A stretch of DNA of 64,000 nucleotides. Origin: Brevundimonas sp. NIBR10. GTDB taxonomy: Bacteria > Pseudomonadota > Alphaproteobacteria > Caulobacterales > Caulobacteraceae. Numbering within the stretch: position 1 is the first letter of the stretch; every line of letters starts with the position of its first letter. The position numbers were made by a program, and so were the translations under genes. This document shows, piece after piece, positions 40,463 to 50,099 of this stretch. The notes beneath the pieces were generated by a model. It worked only from the letters and a program-made list of their open reading frames with translations, was not told the origin of the DNA and did no database searches. The stretch spans positions 2,976,001 through 3,040,000 of the forward strand of contig NZ_CP115464.1 of the NCBI RefSeq assembly GCF_027912515.1. The letters are read 5' to 3'.

Positions 40463-42556
40463 TCAATCGACGACGTCCGCATCTCCGGTCCGGCTCCAGG
40501 GTCGGTCGCCGCGCACGTCGGTCGTCCAGGTCGCGCGCCAGCCGTCGCCTGACCGCCACAGTTCGACGGCACCCCCCCGGGCGTAGTCTGCACCGTCCAG
40601 CACCAGGGCGCCTGAACAGGCGGCGGGCAAGCTCGATACGAGCGGCCGGACACTGACCACGGGAGCCGAGGCGCACAGGGCCGACAGAGCCTCGTCAGCG
40701 GGCACCTTCCGGCCCCACCACACAGCGATCGGCCCGGCTTGAGTGGTCAAGGGTGCGCAGGCGAAACGGCCGCAGACCCAGCCCTCGTCCGGACGATCGG
40801 TCATAGTCAGACCCCGGCGCCTGGACCACAGGTCTGCTGCGAACTCCCGCACCCCGGGCCGCACCACAACGGCGTCGCCCTCGCGATGAAAGGCCGCGTT
40901 GGTGCCACCGTCTCCGATCCATAGATCGGGCGTCGGGGCCCTGGGCCAGACCAGAACGGCGGCGGCGAGCGGCAGGCCCAGCCACCGCAGACGGCCCCGC
41001 CACAGACAGACGAACAGGACGCCCAGGAAGGCGATGGGCAAAACGTAGTCCGGTGCGCTGGCCACCGTCCTGACCGCCCCCGGCAGACCCGCCGTCCAGT
41101 GACCGATCCACAGCATCAGGTCGATGCCCTTACCTGCCAGCCACAGGAAGGGCGCGCCAAGACCGATCGGCTCCAGCAGCGCTCCCAGAGCGAGTGCCGG
41201 CATCATGACGAAGTCGGCGACCGGCGAGGTGGCGAGGTTGGCGAACAGGCCATAGACGGCCGTCCGGTTGAAATGCTGCATGGCGAATGGTCCGGTCGCC
41301 AGCCCCGCCACCAGACTGGCCGCACAGGCGGCGCCGAGCCAACCGCCCAGCCTCTGCACCGCCAGGATCGGCAAGGGAGCCGAGATCTCGCGTACGCGCG
41401 GCGGCCAGCTTTCGACCAGGGCGACGAGGGCGGCGGTGGCTGCGAACGACATCTGGAACCCCGGCGTGACGATGGCCTCGGGCTGAAGCGCAAGGACCAC
41501 GAGGGCCGCGACGGCCAGGGCGTGCATGGTGATCGCCTGCCGGTCCAGCAGGATGGCGACGAAAGCGATGGAGGCGGTGATGGCGGCCCGCTCGGCCGGA
41601 GGCGGCGAGCCCGACACCACCAGATAGGTCCAGACCGCGATCAGGCCTCCGACCGCCGCGATCTTCTTGCCCGAGGCCCGCAGCGCCAGCCACGGCCAGG
41701 CGGCGATGCTCAGCCGCAGGGTGAAGAAGACGAAGCCCCCGACCACGGCCATGTGCAGGCCTGAGATCGACAGGATGTGGGCCAGACCCGAATCACGCAT
41801 GGCGTCGAGGTCCTCGCGCCCGATCCAGGTCTCGTGACCGGTGACCATGGCCCCCGCGATCCCACCCGTCCGCTCGCCCAGCCGGTCCACGATCCGCTGG
41901 GCCAGGGCGAAACGTGCGCCGTTGACGGCCATTGCCAGACGCAGACCCCAGGGCGGGCGGGGCAGCCGGGCCTCGCGCGTCTCCGACAGCGAGAAGGCGA
42001 CACCCCCCAGGCCCTGAAAGAAGGCGTTGCGGCCGAAATCATAGGCACCGGGCGAGGCCGGGGCCGGCGGCGGATTGACCAGGGCGAACAGGCGGATCGG
42101 CGATCCCGGCGGCGGCGGAGTACCCTTGACCGTCGCCCTCAGCCGGATGGGCGTCAGTTCGGGGGCCAGGCCACGAATGCGTGTGGTGGCGAGGACCAGG
42201 CGCGCGCCGTTCTGGCCGGGACTGTCGATATCCACGACCCACCCCTCGACCACGGTCGGCTCGGCCAGTGCGGGGGCGATGGGGGCCGCGACCCGCTCGG
42301 TTCGCCATTTGGCCGCTGCAACGCCGAGTGCCAGACAAGCGAGCAGCATGAGGGGCAGGGTCACCGCGCGTCGGGTGCCCCAGTGTCGAGCCAAGAGCCA
42401 GATGCCGCACGCAATCAGGGCGGCTACGGCAAGGGGCCACAGGGGAGGCTCGACCCGGAGGCCGAAATAAATCGCGCAGCCGCCGCCGAAGGCGACCGGG
42501 GCCCAGAACCGCCAGCGCAGGCCCTGGTCCAGAAACTCGTCCCAAGCGGCGGCCAT
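40463..42556 (-). CDS. comEC: ComEC/Rec2-family DNA-uptake channel protein
   Basis: A 697-aa polytopic inner-membrane protein. The N-terminal membrane pair and soluble OB-like part (about 75-185, VVEGWVVDIDSPGQNGARLVLATTRIRG) precede the Competence domain with AMVTGHETWIGREDLDAMRDSGLAHILSISGLHMAVVGG and ERAAITASIAF. The C-terminal beta-lactamase-like domain of Bacillus ComEC (with its HxHxDH) is not present; a shorter tail replaces it. I start at ATG 42556 (MAAAWDEFL), since the in-frame Met at 42718 would run into the divergent gltX gene. The ribosome site is unclear. Between lexA and this gene (40196-40462) I see only a 9-bp tandem repeat. Confidence 0.88.
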   Translation of the reverse strand: MAAAWDEFLDQGLRWRFWAPVAFGGGCAIYFGLRVEPPLWPLAVAALIACGIWLLARHWGTRRAVTLPLMLLACLALGVAAAKWRTERVAAPIAPALAEPTVVEGWVVDIDSPGQNGARLVLATTRIRGLAPELTPIRLRATVKGTPPPPGSPIRLFALVNPPPAPASPGAYDFGRNAFFQGLGGVAFSLSETREARLPRPPWGLRLAMAVNGARFALAQRIVDRLGERTGGIAGAMVTGHETWIGREDLDAMRDSGLAHILSISGLHMAVVGGFVFFTLRLSIAAWPWLALRASGKKIAAVGGLIAVWTYLVVSGSPPPAERAAITASIAFVAILLDRQAITMHALAVAALVVLALQPEAIVTPGFQMSFAATAALVALVESWPPRVREISAPLPILAVQRLGGWLGAACAASLVAGLATGPFAMQHFNRTAVYGLFANLATSPVADFVMMPALALGALLEPIGLGAPFLWLAGKGIDLMLWIGHWTAGLPGAVRTVASAPDYVLPIAFLGVLFVCLWRGRLRWLGLPLAAAVLVWPRAPTPDLWIGDGGTNAAFHREGDAVVVRPGVREFAADLWSRRRGLTMTDRPDEGWVCGRFACAPLTTQAGPIAVWWGRKVPADEALSALCASAPVVSVRPLVSSLPAACSGALVLDGADYARGGAVELWRSGDGWRATWTTDVRGDRPWSRTGDADVVD

Positions 42557-42626
42557 AAGGCGGCGGCCGAGTCTGGGCTTTGGCGCATCGGACGCTATAA
42601 GGGCGGCCCGAACGGACCCCCCCGAT

Positions 42627-44042
42627 ATGACATCCTCTTCCTCGACCGTCGTCACCCGCTTCGCCCCCTCCCCGACCGGCTCGCTGCACATCGGCGGGGC
42701 GAGAACGGCGTTGTTCAACTATCTCTACGCGAAGGGCCGCAACGGCAAGTTCCTGTTGCGGGTCGAGGACACGGATCGCGAGCGATCGACCGATGAGGCG
42801 GTCAAGGCCATCTTCGACGGCCTGAGCTGGCTGGAGCTGTTCGCCGACGAGGAGCCGGTGTTCCAGTTCGCCAGGGCCGACCGGCACCGTGAGGTGGTTC
42901 AGACCCTGGTCGAGACCGGCCACGCCTATCGCGACTATACCTCGGCCGAGGAAACCGGCCGGCTGCGGGATGAGGCGAAGGCGGCGCGGCGGGCGTTCGA
43001 ATCGCCCTGGCGCGACCGCGATCCGGGCGAGGGTGATCCCGCCCAGCCGCATGTGGTCCGTTTCCGCCGTCCCCTGCCCGGCACGGTCGTCGTGTCGGAC
43101 GAGGTTCAGGGCGAAGTGACCTGGGCCAACAGCGACCTGGACGACCTGGTATTGCTTAGGACGGACGGGGCCCCGACCTACAATCTGGCCGTCGTCGTGG
43201 ACGATCACGACATGGGCGTGACCCATGTGATCCGGGGCGACGACCACCTGAACAATGCGGCCCGGCAGAGCTTGATCTACGATGCCCTGGGCTGGGCCAG
43301 GCCGTCGTTCGCGCACATCCCCCTGATCCACGGGCCGGACGGGGCCAAGCTGTCGAAACGGCACGGGGCCCAGGCGGTGCATGAGTATGCCGAGATGGGC
43401 TATCTGCCTGAGGCGATGCGCAACTATCTGGCCCGGCTGGGCTGGGCGCACGGGGACGACGAGCTGTTCAGCGACGAACAGGCGCAGGGATGGTTCGACC
43501 TCGACGGGGTGGGCAAGGCCCCGGCCCGGCTGGACTTCGACAAACTGGCCCACGTCAACGCCCACTGGATGCGGCTGGCCAACGACGACCGGCTGGCCAA
43601 ACAGGTCCTCGACGTCCATCTGGCGCGCGGTCATGTCCTGCATGAAGAGGACGAGGCGCGGCTATTGCAGGCCATGCCCTTCGTCAAGGACCGGGCCAAG
43701 ACGGTTCTGGAACTGGCCGACCAGACGGGATTCGTCCTGCGCCGGCGCCCTCTGGCGATCTATGAGAAGGCCCTGCCCCTGCTCAACGGCGAGGCCGGCG
43801 AGCGGATCGGCCGGCTGCGGGACCGGCTGAAGCTGTTCGCCAGCTGGGATGTCTTCGCTCTGGAGGCCGAACTCAAGGTCTTCGCCGAGGAAGAGGCGGT
43901 CGGCTTCGGCAAGATCGGCCCTGCGGTACGTGCGGCCCTGAGCGGAGACGGGGTGTCGCCCGATATCGCCAGGACCCTGGCCGCCCTCGGTCGCGATGAA
44001 TCGATCGGGCGCTTGGATGATGCGCTGCAACAGACTAAGTGA
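42627..44042 (+). CDS. gltX: Glutamyl-tRNA synthetase
   Basis: The 471-aa class I synthetase has the HIGH-type motif FAPSPTGSLHIGGARTALFNYL and the KMSKS-type motif KLSKRHGA. RFRRPLPG and DGAPTYNLAVVVDDHDMGVTHVIRGDDHLNN are also typical. Divergent from comEC, with 70 bases between starts; a TATAAG at 42594-42599 may be its -10. No clear Shine-Dalgarno precedes the ATG. Confidence 0.95.
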   Translation: MTSSSSTVVTRFAPSPTGSLHIGGARTALFNYLYAKGRNGKFLLRVEDTDRERSTDEAVKAIFDGLSWLELFADEEPVFQFARADRHREVVQTLVETGHAYRDYTSAEETGRLRDEAKAARRAFESPWRDRDPGEGDPAQPHVVRFRRPLPGTVVVSDEVQGEVTWANSDLDDLVLLRTDGAPTYNLAVVVDDHDMGVTHVIRGDDHLNNAARQSLIYDALGWARPSFAHIPLIHGPDGAKLSKRHGAQAVHEYAEMGYLPEAMRNYLARLGWAHGDDELFSDEQAQGWFDLDGVGKAPARLDFDKLAHVNAHWMRLANDDRLAKQVLDVHLARGHVLHEEDEARLLQAMPFVKDRAKTVLELADQTGFVLRRRPLAIYEKALPLLNGEAGERIGRLRDRLKLFASWDVFALEAELKVFAEEEAVGFGKIGPAVRAALSGDGVSPDIARTLAALGRDESIGRLDDALQQTK

Positions 44043-44105
44043 TTTTCCACAAACAACTGGACCGGCGGCACAGCACGACCGGCCCCTGGATCGAGAGGGC
44101 ATCTG

Positions 44106-45398
44106 ATGACTGAACCGGCCAAGACCGCGACCCTGACCGTCGGCGACAAGAGCGTTGAACTTCCGGTCCTGACGGGCTCGATCGGGCCGGACGTCATCGA
44201 TATCCGAAAGCTGTACGGCGCGACCGGCGACTTCACCTTCGACCCCGGCTTCACCTCCACGGCGGCCTGCGAAAGCGCGATCACCTATATCGACGGTGAC
44301 GAGGGAATCCTGCTGCACCGGGGTTATCCGATCGGCCAGCTGGCCTCGCAGTCCAACTTCATCGAGGTCTGCCACCTGCTGCTGCACGGCGAGCTGCCGA
44401 CGGCGGCCCAGTACGAGGCCTTCGAGCAGACGGTCACCCGTCACACCATGCTGCACTCGCAGTTCGACCGCTTCTTCGAGGGCTTCCGTCGCGACGCCCA
44501 CCCGATGGCGATCATGGTGGGGACGGTCGGCGCCCTGTCGGCCTTCTATCACGACAGCCTGGACATCCATGATCCGGTGCAGCGCAACATTTCGGCCATC
44601 CGCCTGATCGCCAAGATGCCGACCCTGGCCGCGCGGGCGTATAAGTATCACATCGGCCAGCCGTTCGTTTCGCCGCGCAACGACCTGTCCTATGCCGAGA
44701 ACTTCCTGCGGATGTGCTTCGCCGTGCCGGCCGAGGACTATGTGGTCGATCCCAAGATGGCCAAGGCCATGGACCGGATCTTCACCCTGCACGCCGACCA
44801 CGAGCAGAATGCCTCGACCTCGACCGTCCGTCTGGCCGGGTCGTCGGGAGCCAATCCGTTCGCCTGTATCGCCGCCGGCATCGCCTGCCTGTGGGGCCCG
44901 TCGCACGGCGGGGCCAACGAAGAGGCGCTGATGATGCTCAAGGAAATCGGAACGGTAGACAAGATTCCAGAGTTCATTCAAGGTGTTAAGGAAAAACGCT
45001 ACAAGCTGATGGGCTTCGGCCACCGGGTCTACAAGAACTACGACCCCCGTGCGACCGTGATGAAGGAATCGGCGGACGAGATCCTGGAGCTGGTCGGCGA
45101 CAAGAACGATCCCCTGTTCCAGGTGGCCAAGGAACTGGAACGCATCGCCCTGTCGGACGAGTATTTCATCGAGCGCAAGCTGTTCCCGAACGTCGACTTC
45201 TATTCGGGCATCACCCTGTCGGCGATGGGCTTCCCGACCTCGATGTTCACCGTGCTGTTCGCCCTCGCCCGTACCGTGGGCTGGATCGCCCAGTGGGAAG
45301 AAATGCTGGCCGATCCGGCGCAGAAGATCGGCCGCCCGCGCCAGCTCTACACCGGCCCGACCCAGCGCGATTACGTGCCGATCGCCCAGCGCGGTTGA
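44106..45398 (+). CDS. gltA: Citrate synthase
   Basis: The 430-aa type I (hexameric, gram-negative type) enzyme condenses acetyl-CoA and oxaloacetate. Catalytic residues are visible as His in [14 protein letters not shown], His in [13 protein letters not shown] and Asp in [15 protein letters not shown] lies upstream of the ATG. It follows gltX after 63 bases. It supplies the TCA entry for acetate activated by the acs module at the start of the window, though the two are not linked. Confidence 0.97.
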   Translation: MTEPAKTATLTVGDKSVELPVLTGSIGPDVIDIRKLYGATGDFTFDPGFTSTAACESAITYIDGDEGILLHRGYPIGQLASQSNFIEVCHLLLHGELPTAAQYEAFEQTVTRHTMLHSQFDRFFEGFRRDAHPMAIMVGTVGALSAFYHDSLDIHDPVQRNISAIRLIAKMPTLAARAYKYHIGQPFVSPRNDLSYAENFLRMCFAVPAEDYVVDPKMAKAMDRIFTLHADHEQNASTSTVRLAGSSGANPFACIAAGIACLWGPSHGGANEEALMMLKEIGTVDKIPEFIQGVKEKRYKLMGFGHRVYKNYDPRATVMKESADEILELVGDKNDPLFQVAKELERIALSDEYFIERKLFPNVDFYSGITLSAMGFPTSMFTVLFALARTVGWIAQWEEMLADPAQKIGRPRQLYTGPTQRDYVPIAQRG

Positions 45399-45448
45399 GA
45401 TGGCGGTGGCGGTCTGAAAACAGGCCGCCAAACCGCCAAAGCGCCATC
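45399..45448 (+). terminator. Long hairpin after gltA
   Basis: GATGGCG pairs with CGCCATC and GGCGGT with ACCGCC, forming an almost continuous long stem directly after the gltA stop. No T tract follows. It probably ends or protects the gltA message before the convergent gene. Confidence 0.55.
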
Positions 45449-45461
45449 CTGAGGCGCACGA

Positions 45462-46055
45462 TCACGTCCCGCCGGGCCATTCCGGCGGGGTGTCTTCGTG
45501 TTCGGCGCGCAGGGCCCCGTACTGACCGAGATAGTCGGCGCGCATGTGATCAGCCGGGGTGTACAGACGGATGTCATGATCCACGACCCCGGCATGGCGA
45601 TCGACCAGGGCCAGAAGCCGCATCCAGGCTGTCGCCTCGGCGAACCCGCCCATCGCGGCCGCCTCCGCCGCCTGATGAAAGGCATGGATGCGCAGGTTTC
45701 GGGCGGTCGGCGCAAACAGCAGATCATAGCGCTGTTCCTCGGCCACGGCCGAGACCTGGGCGAACTCGGGCCGGTTGGCCAGGGTCTCGTCGCGAGCGTT
45801 CATTTCGCGCATGAAGCTGCCGATCGGCCCGTTCCAGTCCGTGCGTATCCGCGTCGCCGGCCGGACATCGGCGTGTCGCCACCCCTCGGCCGCCGCGCGC
45901 CGTTGCAGCGTTCGGACCGACAGGCCGTAACGCTCGGCAACGATGGCGGCGGACATGCCGGACAGATAGTCCCGTCGCGCCAGGGGCCAGGGATCGAGGG
46001 CCGTATCGTCGGCCGGTTTCGGGTCGGAGATGGGATGGGGATCTGGATGGGTCAT
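45462..46055 (-). CDS. Uncharacterised helix-turn-helix protein
   Basis: A 197-aa protein. About residues 22-60 (WPLARRDYLSGMSAAIVAERYGLSVRTLQRRAAAEGW) look like a helix-turn-helix of the type seen in resolvases and small terminase subunits. The rest is helical with no known motif (ARDETLANRPEFAQV, RIHAFHQAAEAAAMGGFAEATAWMRLLALVDRHAG). No phage gene is nearby, so a chromosomal regulator is the simpler reading. It is convergent with gltA and divergent from the small gene at 46211. Confidence 0.65.
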   Translation of the reverse strand: MTHPDPHPISDPKPADDTALDPWPLARRDYLSGMSAAIVAERYGLSVRTLQRRAAAEGWRHADVRPATRIRTDWNGPIGSFMREMNARDETLANRPEFAQVSAVAEEQRYDLLFAPTARNLRIHAFHQAAEAAAMGGFAEATAWMRLLALVDRHAGVVDHDIRLYTPADHMRADYLGQYGALRAEHEDTPPEWPGGT

Positions 46056-46108
46056 CCCCCATTATAGATCAGCGCCGGACCAGGGCTGGTCGAACGCCCC
46101 CTTGAGCG

Positions 46109-46139
46109 GACCAATGCCTTGCGCAGCAAGGGATTGGTC
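46109..46139. repeat. 31-bp imperfect palindrome in a divergent promoter region
   Basis: GACCAATGCCTTGC and GCAAGGGATTGGTC (14-bp arms, one mismatch) flank GCA. It lies between the divergent starts at 46055 and 46211. It could be an operator for the HTH protein or a transcript hairpin. Confidence 0.5.
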
Positions 46140-46210
46140 GCGCGAAGTTCGCAACCTGGTGCCGTTCAGACAGCCGGGATCAGACGCGCGGGGTGTGCTA
46201 GGATGGGTCC

Positions 46211-46399
46211 ATGAGCGATCCCGAAGACGACCCCACGCCCGCGACGGCCACGGCCGAAGAGAGCCCCGTCCAACGCGCCCTGCGCCTCAAGAACGCGCGG
46301 ATCGAGGCACGACCCAAGCCGCCGCGCGGCGGGCGGTTCCAGCGGGAGCAGGCCGCGCGGGTCGCGAGCGGGCAGTCGAAGCCGTGGATGAAAAAGTAG
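46211..46399 (+). CDS. Small conserved basic protein of unknown function
   Basis: A 62-aa protein with an acidic start (MSDPEDDPTP) and a basic second half (SPVQRALRLKNARIEARPKPPRGGRFQREQAARVASGQSKPWMKK). I recognise the PVQRALRLK...PKPPRG...R pattern as that of short alphaproteobacterial proteins without assigned function, which supports a real gene. The ribosome site is weak. Confidence 0.65.
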   Translation: MSDPEDDPTPATATAEESPVQRALRLKNARIEARPKPPRGGRFQREQAARVASGQSKPWMKK

Positions 46400-46535
46400 C
46401 GGACTTTGGACGGCGGGAGAGCCCGCCGGAGGTAGAAAGCGGACCCACTCGACGTCTGCGATGGGGGGGAGCGCACGTTGAGAGCGGTGCGGCTCACTGA
46501 TATTTCCGTCGGCGGCCGAACGGACCTGAACAACG

Positions 46536-47921
46536 CTACTCCTTGGGCTTTGCAGCGCCTTTCGTCGCCCGCTCCACCACGGCCTTGCCTGCGTCTGTCT
46601 GTGCCAGCCCCTCCAGCATCGCTCCGAGGGCTTGGCCGCCTTTCGCGCTGAATACATCGGTGATGCTGCTCATACCCCCGGGCACGTCGCCGCCCGTCAC
46701 GATCACCTTGATGTCGGCGGCCTTCAGGGCCTCGGCCTGGGCGATACCCACGGCCTGCCCGGCCTTGATCTGCTCCACGCGCACCAGGTAGGTCTGGTAG
46801 CCGTCGTTGCCGCCGATCTCCCTGGCGAGTTCGATCTGCGTCGAGACCGGCGCCAGAAGCAGCAGTCGCTCGGCTTCGGCGCGGCTCTGACCCTGCGCCA
46901 GCAAGCCTTCGGCGTCGAGCTTCTGCTGCGCCAGCGTTCCCTGCGCGACCAGCTCCAGCCGTTGCCGTTCGGCCTCTGCGCCGATGACCTCCTGCTGACG
47001 CTGCCCCTCCGCCCGGATGATCGTGACCTCGCGCTCCTGGGCGGCCTGAACCTCCGCGACCCCCTTGGCGATGTCGGCTGCGCGCGTATCGGCGACCAGC
47101 TTCACATCCATTTCGCGCTCGGTCGTGTCCTTCTGGGCGACCAGGACTTGCTGCTCGGCGACCTGCTTGGCGATGCCGACCTGCTTTTCCTGCTCGGCCG
47201 TCCGCATCCCGACCTGCTGCAGAGCGTCTTGCTTGTTCACCTCGACGATGCGTTCGGCCTCGATTTCCTTGGTTCGGGCCATCTGGCTGTTCATCGCCAC
47301 GGCTTCCCGGCTCTCGCGGTCGATGCGGGATTTTTCCTTCGCCATGATGTTGGCGATGACCTGGGAATTGGCGCTGTCGCGGATGTCCATGAACTCGATG
47401 TTCTTGACCGTCTCGACGCCCCACGCCTGAAGCTGATTGTCCACCTGGGCGGTAAAGGCCTCGGCGAGGGTTGATCGGGCTTCGAGGATGTCTTCGAGCT
47501 TGTGGGTGGCCAGCACGTTCCGGACGGCACCTTGAAGGATGCCGGACAGCTGATGTTGCAGTTCGTCGAAATTGGCGACCTTCTCCGCCGCCGTGTCCGA
47601 CTTTGCGATCCGCATAAACGCCTGCACGTCCACGCGGAATGGGAGGCGCCCGGTGTCGTAGGCTTCGTAGTCTTTCAAGTTCACGTCAAAAATGGAGACC
47701 GGGAATTTGGTCACCAGGACGCCAATCCTGGGCAAGAAGGCCGGCCATTCGTAGTAGACGTTTCCGGCTTCCTGACTGGCACCGTAGCTGACGCGAGACC
47801 GCCCGCGCTGGACGATATGAACTTCGTTGGCCGGGACTACCCGGCGCAGAACAAGCGCGATCAGGAATCCGATGGCGAAGACGCCGAGCGCTGTGCCGCC
47901 GGCGACGAAATACATGATCAT
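46536..47921 (-). CDS. Flotillin-like SPFH/band 7 membrane protein
   Basis: A 461-aa protein with an N-terminal membrane helix (about 3-26), the SPFH domain (about 35-205, VPANEVHIVQRGRSRVSYG ... VNLKDYEAYDTGRLPFRVDVQAFMRI), a long Glu/Ala/Gln-rich coiled coil (about 200-385, with repeated EAERIVEVNKQ and EAEAERQR-type heptads) and a flotillin-like tail. Flotillins scaffold membrane microdomains. The start at 47921 follows GGGGG by 5 bases. The interval 47922-48077 before lpxB holds nothing I can identify. Confidence 0.87.
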   Translation of the reverse strand: MIMYFVAGGTALGVFAIGFLIALVLRRVVPANEVHIVQRGRSRVSYGASQEAGNVYYEWPAFLPRIGVLVTKFPVSIFDVNLKDYEAYDTGRLPFRVDVQAFMRIAKSDTAAEKVANFDELQHQLSGILQGAVRNVLATHKLEDILEARSTLAEAFTAQVDNQLQAWGVETVKNIEFMDIRDSANSQVIANIMAKEKSRIDRESREAVAMNSQMARTKEIEAERIVEVNKQDALQQVGMRTAEQEKQVGIAKQVAEQQVLVAQKDTTEREMDVKLVADTRAADIAKGVAEVQAAQEREVTIIRAEGQRQQEVIGAEAERQRLELVAQGTLAQQKLDAEGLLAQGQSRAEAERLLLLAPVSTQIELAREIGGNDGYQTYLVRVEQIKAGQAVGIAQAEALKAADIKVIVTGGDVPGGMSSITDVFSAKGGQALGAMLEGLAQTDAGKAVVERATKGAAKPKE

Positions 47922-48077
47922 GTGAACCCCCGATCTCGGCCGGACTATGTCTTCAAACCCTGGGCGGAGCAACTATTACGGGAGGCTGCGCCACCACCAG
48001 CTCGCCGGCTGGCGGTGGCGGGCGGCCCCAAGGCGAACATCCCGAACGTGCGCAACGGGTCGAGAGCGGAAGTCCTT

Positions 48078-49238
48078 TCAGACCCACAGTTCAGACTTCC
48101 TGGCAATCACCTTCAACACCGCCTCCGCCGCGATCTCTGAAGGGTCGCGCCCTTCCCGGCCCATGAGGTCGAGCGCGGCCGTTTGGCGGGCGGACTGGTC
48201 GGCGCGGGCGGCGGGGTCGGACAGGAGACGGGCGACGGCGGCGGCCAGTTTTTCGGGCGTGGCGTCCTTCTGGATCAGCTCGGGGGCGATCATCGTGTCG
48301 GCGGCGGTATTGAACAGGGTCGCGAACTTGCCGGTGAAGAAGGGCTTCATGATCGCATAGCTGAGCGCGCCGAAGCGGTAGGCGATGACCATGGGGACGC
48401 CGGCCAGGGCCAGTTCGGTGGAGACCGTGCCGCTGGTGGCCAGGGCGACGGTCGCGGCGCGCATGGCGTCGTACTTGTCCGCCTCCTGCACCAGATGGAC
48501 GCGGAACGGCCAGGTGGCGACCCGGGCGGTGACGTCCTCGGCGACGGTGCCGGCGACGACGGCGGCGACCTGGAGCGCGGGATCGTCGGCCTTGAGCAGG
48601 GCGACGGCGGCCTCATAGACCGGCGTCATGTGGCCGATCTCGGATGGGCGGCTGCCGGGCAGGACCAGCAGCAGGGGCGCCTCGGGGGCGATGTGGCGCG
48701 CGGTGCGGAAGCGGACCCCGTCCGCCTGGCTCATGTCGATATGCAGGGCGGGCGAGCCGACGACCGTGGTGGGCAGACCCTCGGCTTCGAACCAGGGGGC
48801 GTCGAAGCTGTAGAGGGCCAGCAGGTGATCGACAGTAGCGGCCAGGGTCTTGGCCCGGCCGGGGCGCGAGGCCCAGACCTGGGGGCCGACGTATTTGATC
48901 AGGGGAACGCCCGGCAGGGCCTGACGCAGGGCCTTGGCGACCCGGATGGTGAAGCCCCAGCTGTCGATCAGGACGACGGCGTCAGGCCGTTCACGCACCG
49001 TCAAGGCCACGGTGTCAGCGACGCGGGCCTTGACCCGGTCGAGCGCGCGCAGGCCCTCGATCCAGCCGAGGATCGATAGCTGGGCGATGTCGAAGGGGCT
49101 GTCGATGCCCTCGGCCGCCATCTTGGGCCCGCCGATGCCGACGAAGGCGGTGTCGGGGTTTCGCGATTTCAAGGCCTTGGCGAGACCGGCTCCGAGGGCG
49201 TCTCCTGAAGCCTCGGCGGCGACGAGCATGATTTTCAT
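48078..49238 (-). CDS. lpxB: Lipid-A-disaccharide synthase
   Basis: The 386-aa glycosyltransferase joins UDP-2,3-diacylglucosamine and lipid X. Family features: MLVAAEASGDALGAGLAKAL at the N-terminus, FVGIGGPKMAAEGI, KYVGPQVWASRPGRAKTLA, and LLLVLPGSRPSEIGHM. Its ATG overlaps the lpxI stop by 4 bases, so the two consecutive steps of lipid A synthesis are coupled. It is the last gene of the rpsB-to-lpxB run. Confidence 0.95.
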   Translation of the reverse strand: MKIMLVAAEASGDALGAGLAKALKSRNPDTAFVGIGGPKMAAEGIDSPFDIAQLSILGWIEGLRALDRVKARVADTVALTVRERPDAVVLIDSWGFTIRVAKALRQALPGVPLIKYVGPQVWASRPGRAKTLAATVDHLLALYSFDAPWFEAEGLPTTVVGSPALHIDMSQADGVRFRTARHIAPEAPLLLVLPGSRPSEIGHMTPVYEAAVALLKADDPALQVAAVVAGTVAEDVTARVATWPFRVHLVQEADKYDAMRAATVALATSGTVSTELALAGVPMVIAYRFGALSYAIMKPFFTGKFATLFNTAADTMIAPELIQKDATPEKLAAAVARLLSDPAARADQSARQTAALDLMGREGRDPSEIAAEAVLKVIARKSELWV

Positions 49239-50095
49239 GAGGGCGATCCTGCGATCGCAGGCCCGGGCTCACCCCAGACGAACAGCCCCAGACGGTCGGC
49301 GGTCTCGATCAGGGCCGGGCGATCGATCAGGATCAGCCGACCCGCCACACCGCCGACGCCCGCCAGCCCGGCGGCCGAGGCGAGTTCCAGGGTTCGGGTG
49401 CCGATGACGGGCATGTCGACACGCAGGTCCTGGATCGGCTTGGGGGCCTTGCCGAGCGCACCCTTGGGGGCACCGGGCGCACCGCGCAGATCTGCGGGCA
49501 AATCCGCGACGCGGGTCAGCATGGCGTCGGTGCCCTCCTGGGCCTCGACGGCGAGGACCAGTCCGTCGCAGACGACGGTGCCTTGGCCGATATCGAGTTC
49601 CCCTGCTTTTTCGGCCACATACAGGGCTTTCCTGAGGTCGGAAAGCTGCTCATTCGTGGGAATGACAACACCGAGCGCGCCCTGTGGCAAGGTCTCGCCG
49701 CCCAGGATGTCGTCGGCGCCCTCGACGGCGTAACCCTCGTTCTCGAACACGGACAGGATCTTGCGCAAAAGGGCGTCGTCGCCCTTGGTCGCGGCGGCGA
49801 TGATGCCGGGCAGCAGGGTCGCGCCCTTGAGGTCGGGCTTCAGCGCCTTGAAGTCGGGGCGGTTGACCGTGCCCGCGAAACAGACCGCGCCACAGCCGGC
49901 GGCCTTCAACGCCGCCAATGCCTTGCCCAGCTCGGCCATGCCGATGTCTGCGCCCGGATAGCGGACCAGATGCGGATCGGCGAAACCGGTCAGGCGGATG
50001 ACGAACAGCGAACGCCCTTCCGCCTCGCATCGGGCGGCGATGGCCAGGGGGAGCGCGCCGCCACCGGCGATCAGGCCGAGCCGGGATGCGGTCAC
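49235..50095 (-). CDS. lpxI: UDP-2,3-diacylglucosamine pyrophosphatase LpxI
   Basis: The 286-aa enzyme makes lipid X from UDP-2,3-diacylglucosamine; LpxI replaces LpxH in Caulobacter and many alphaproteobacteria. It begins with LGLIAGGGALPLAIA and has FAGTVNRPDF, KGDDALLRKI and DMPVIGTRTLELASAAGLAGVGGVAGR. The start is a GTG at 50095, 4 bases after the lpxA stop; no in-frame ATG fits, and the longer reading to 50227 lies inside lpxA. Confidence 0.93.
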   Translation of the reverse strand: MTASRLGLIAGGGALPLAIAARCEAEGRSLFVIRLTGFADPHLVRYPGADIGMAELGKALAALKAAGCGAVCFAGTVNRPDFKALKPDLKGATLLPGIIAAATKGDDALLRKILSVFENEGYAVEGADDILGGETLPQGALGVVIPTNEQLSDLRKALYVAEKAGELDIGQGTVVCDGLVLAVEAQEGTDAMLTRVADLPADLRGAPGAPKGALGKAPKPIQDLRVDMPVIGTRTLELASAAGLAGVGGVAGRLILIDRPALIETADRLGLFVWGEPGPAIAGSPS

Positions 50096-50099
50096 GGCC

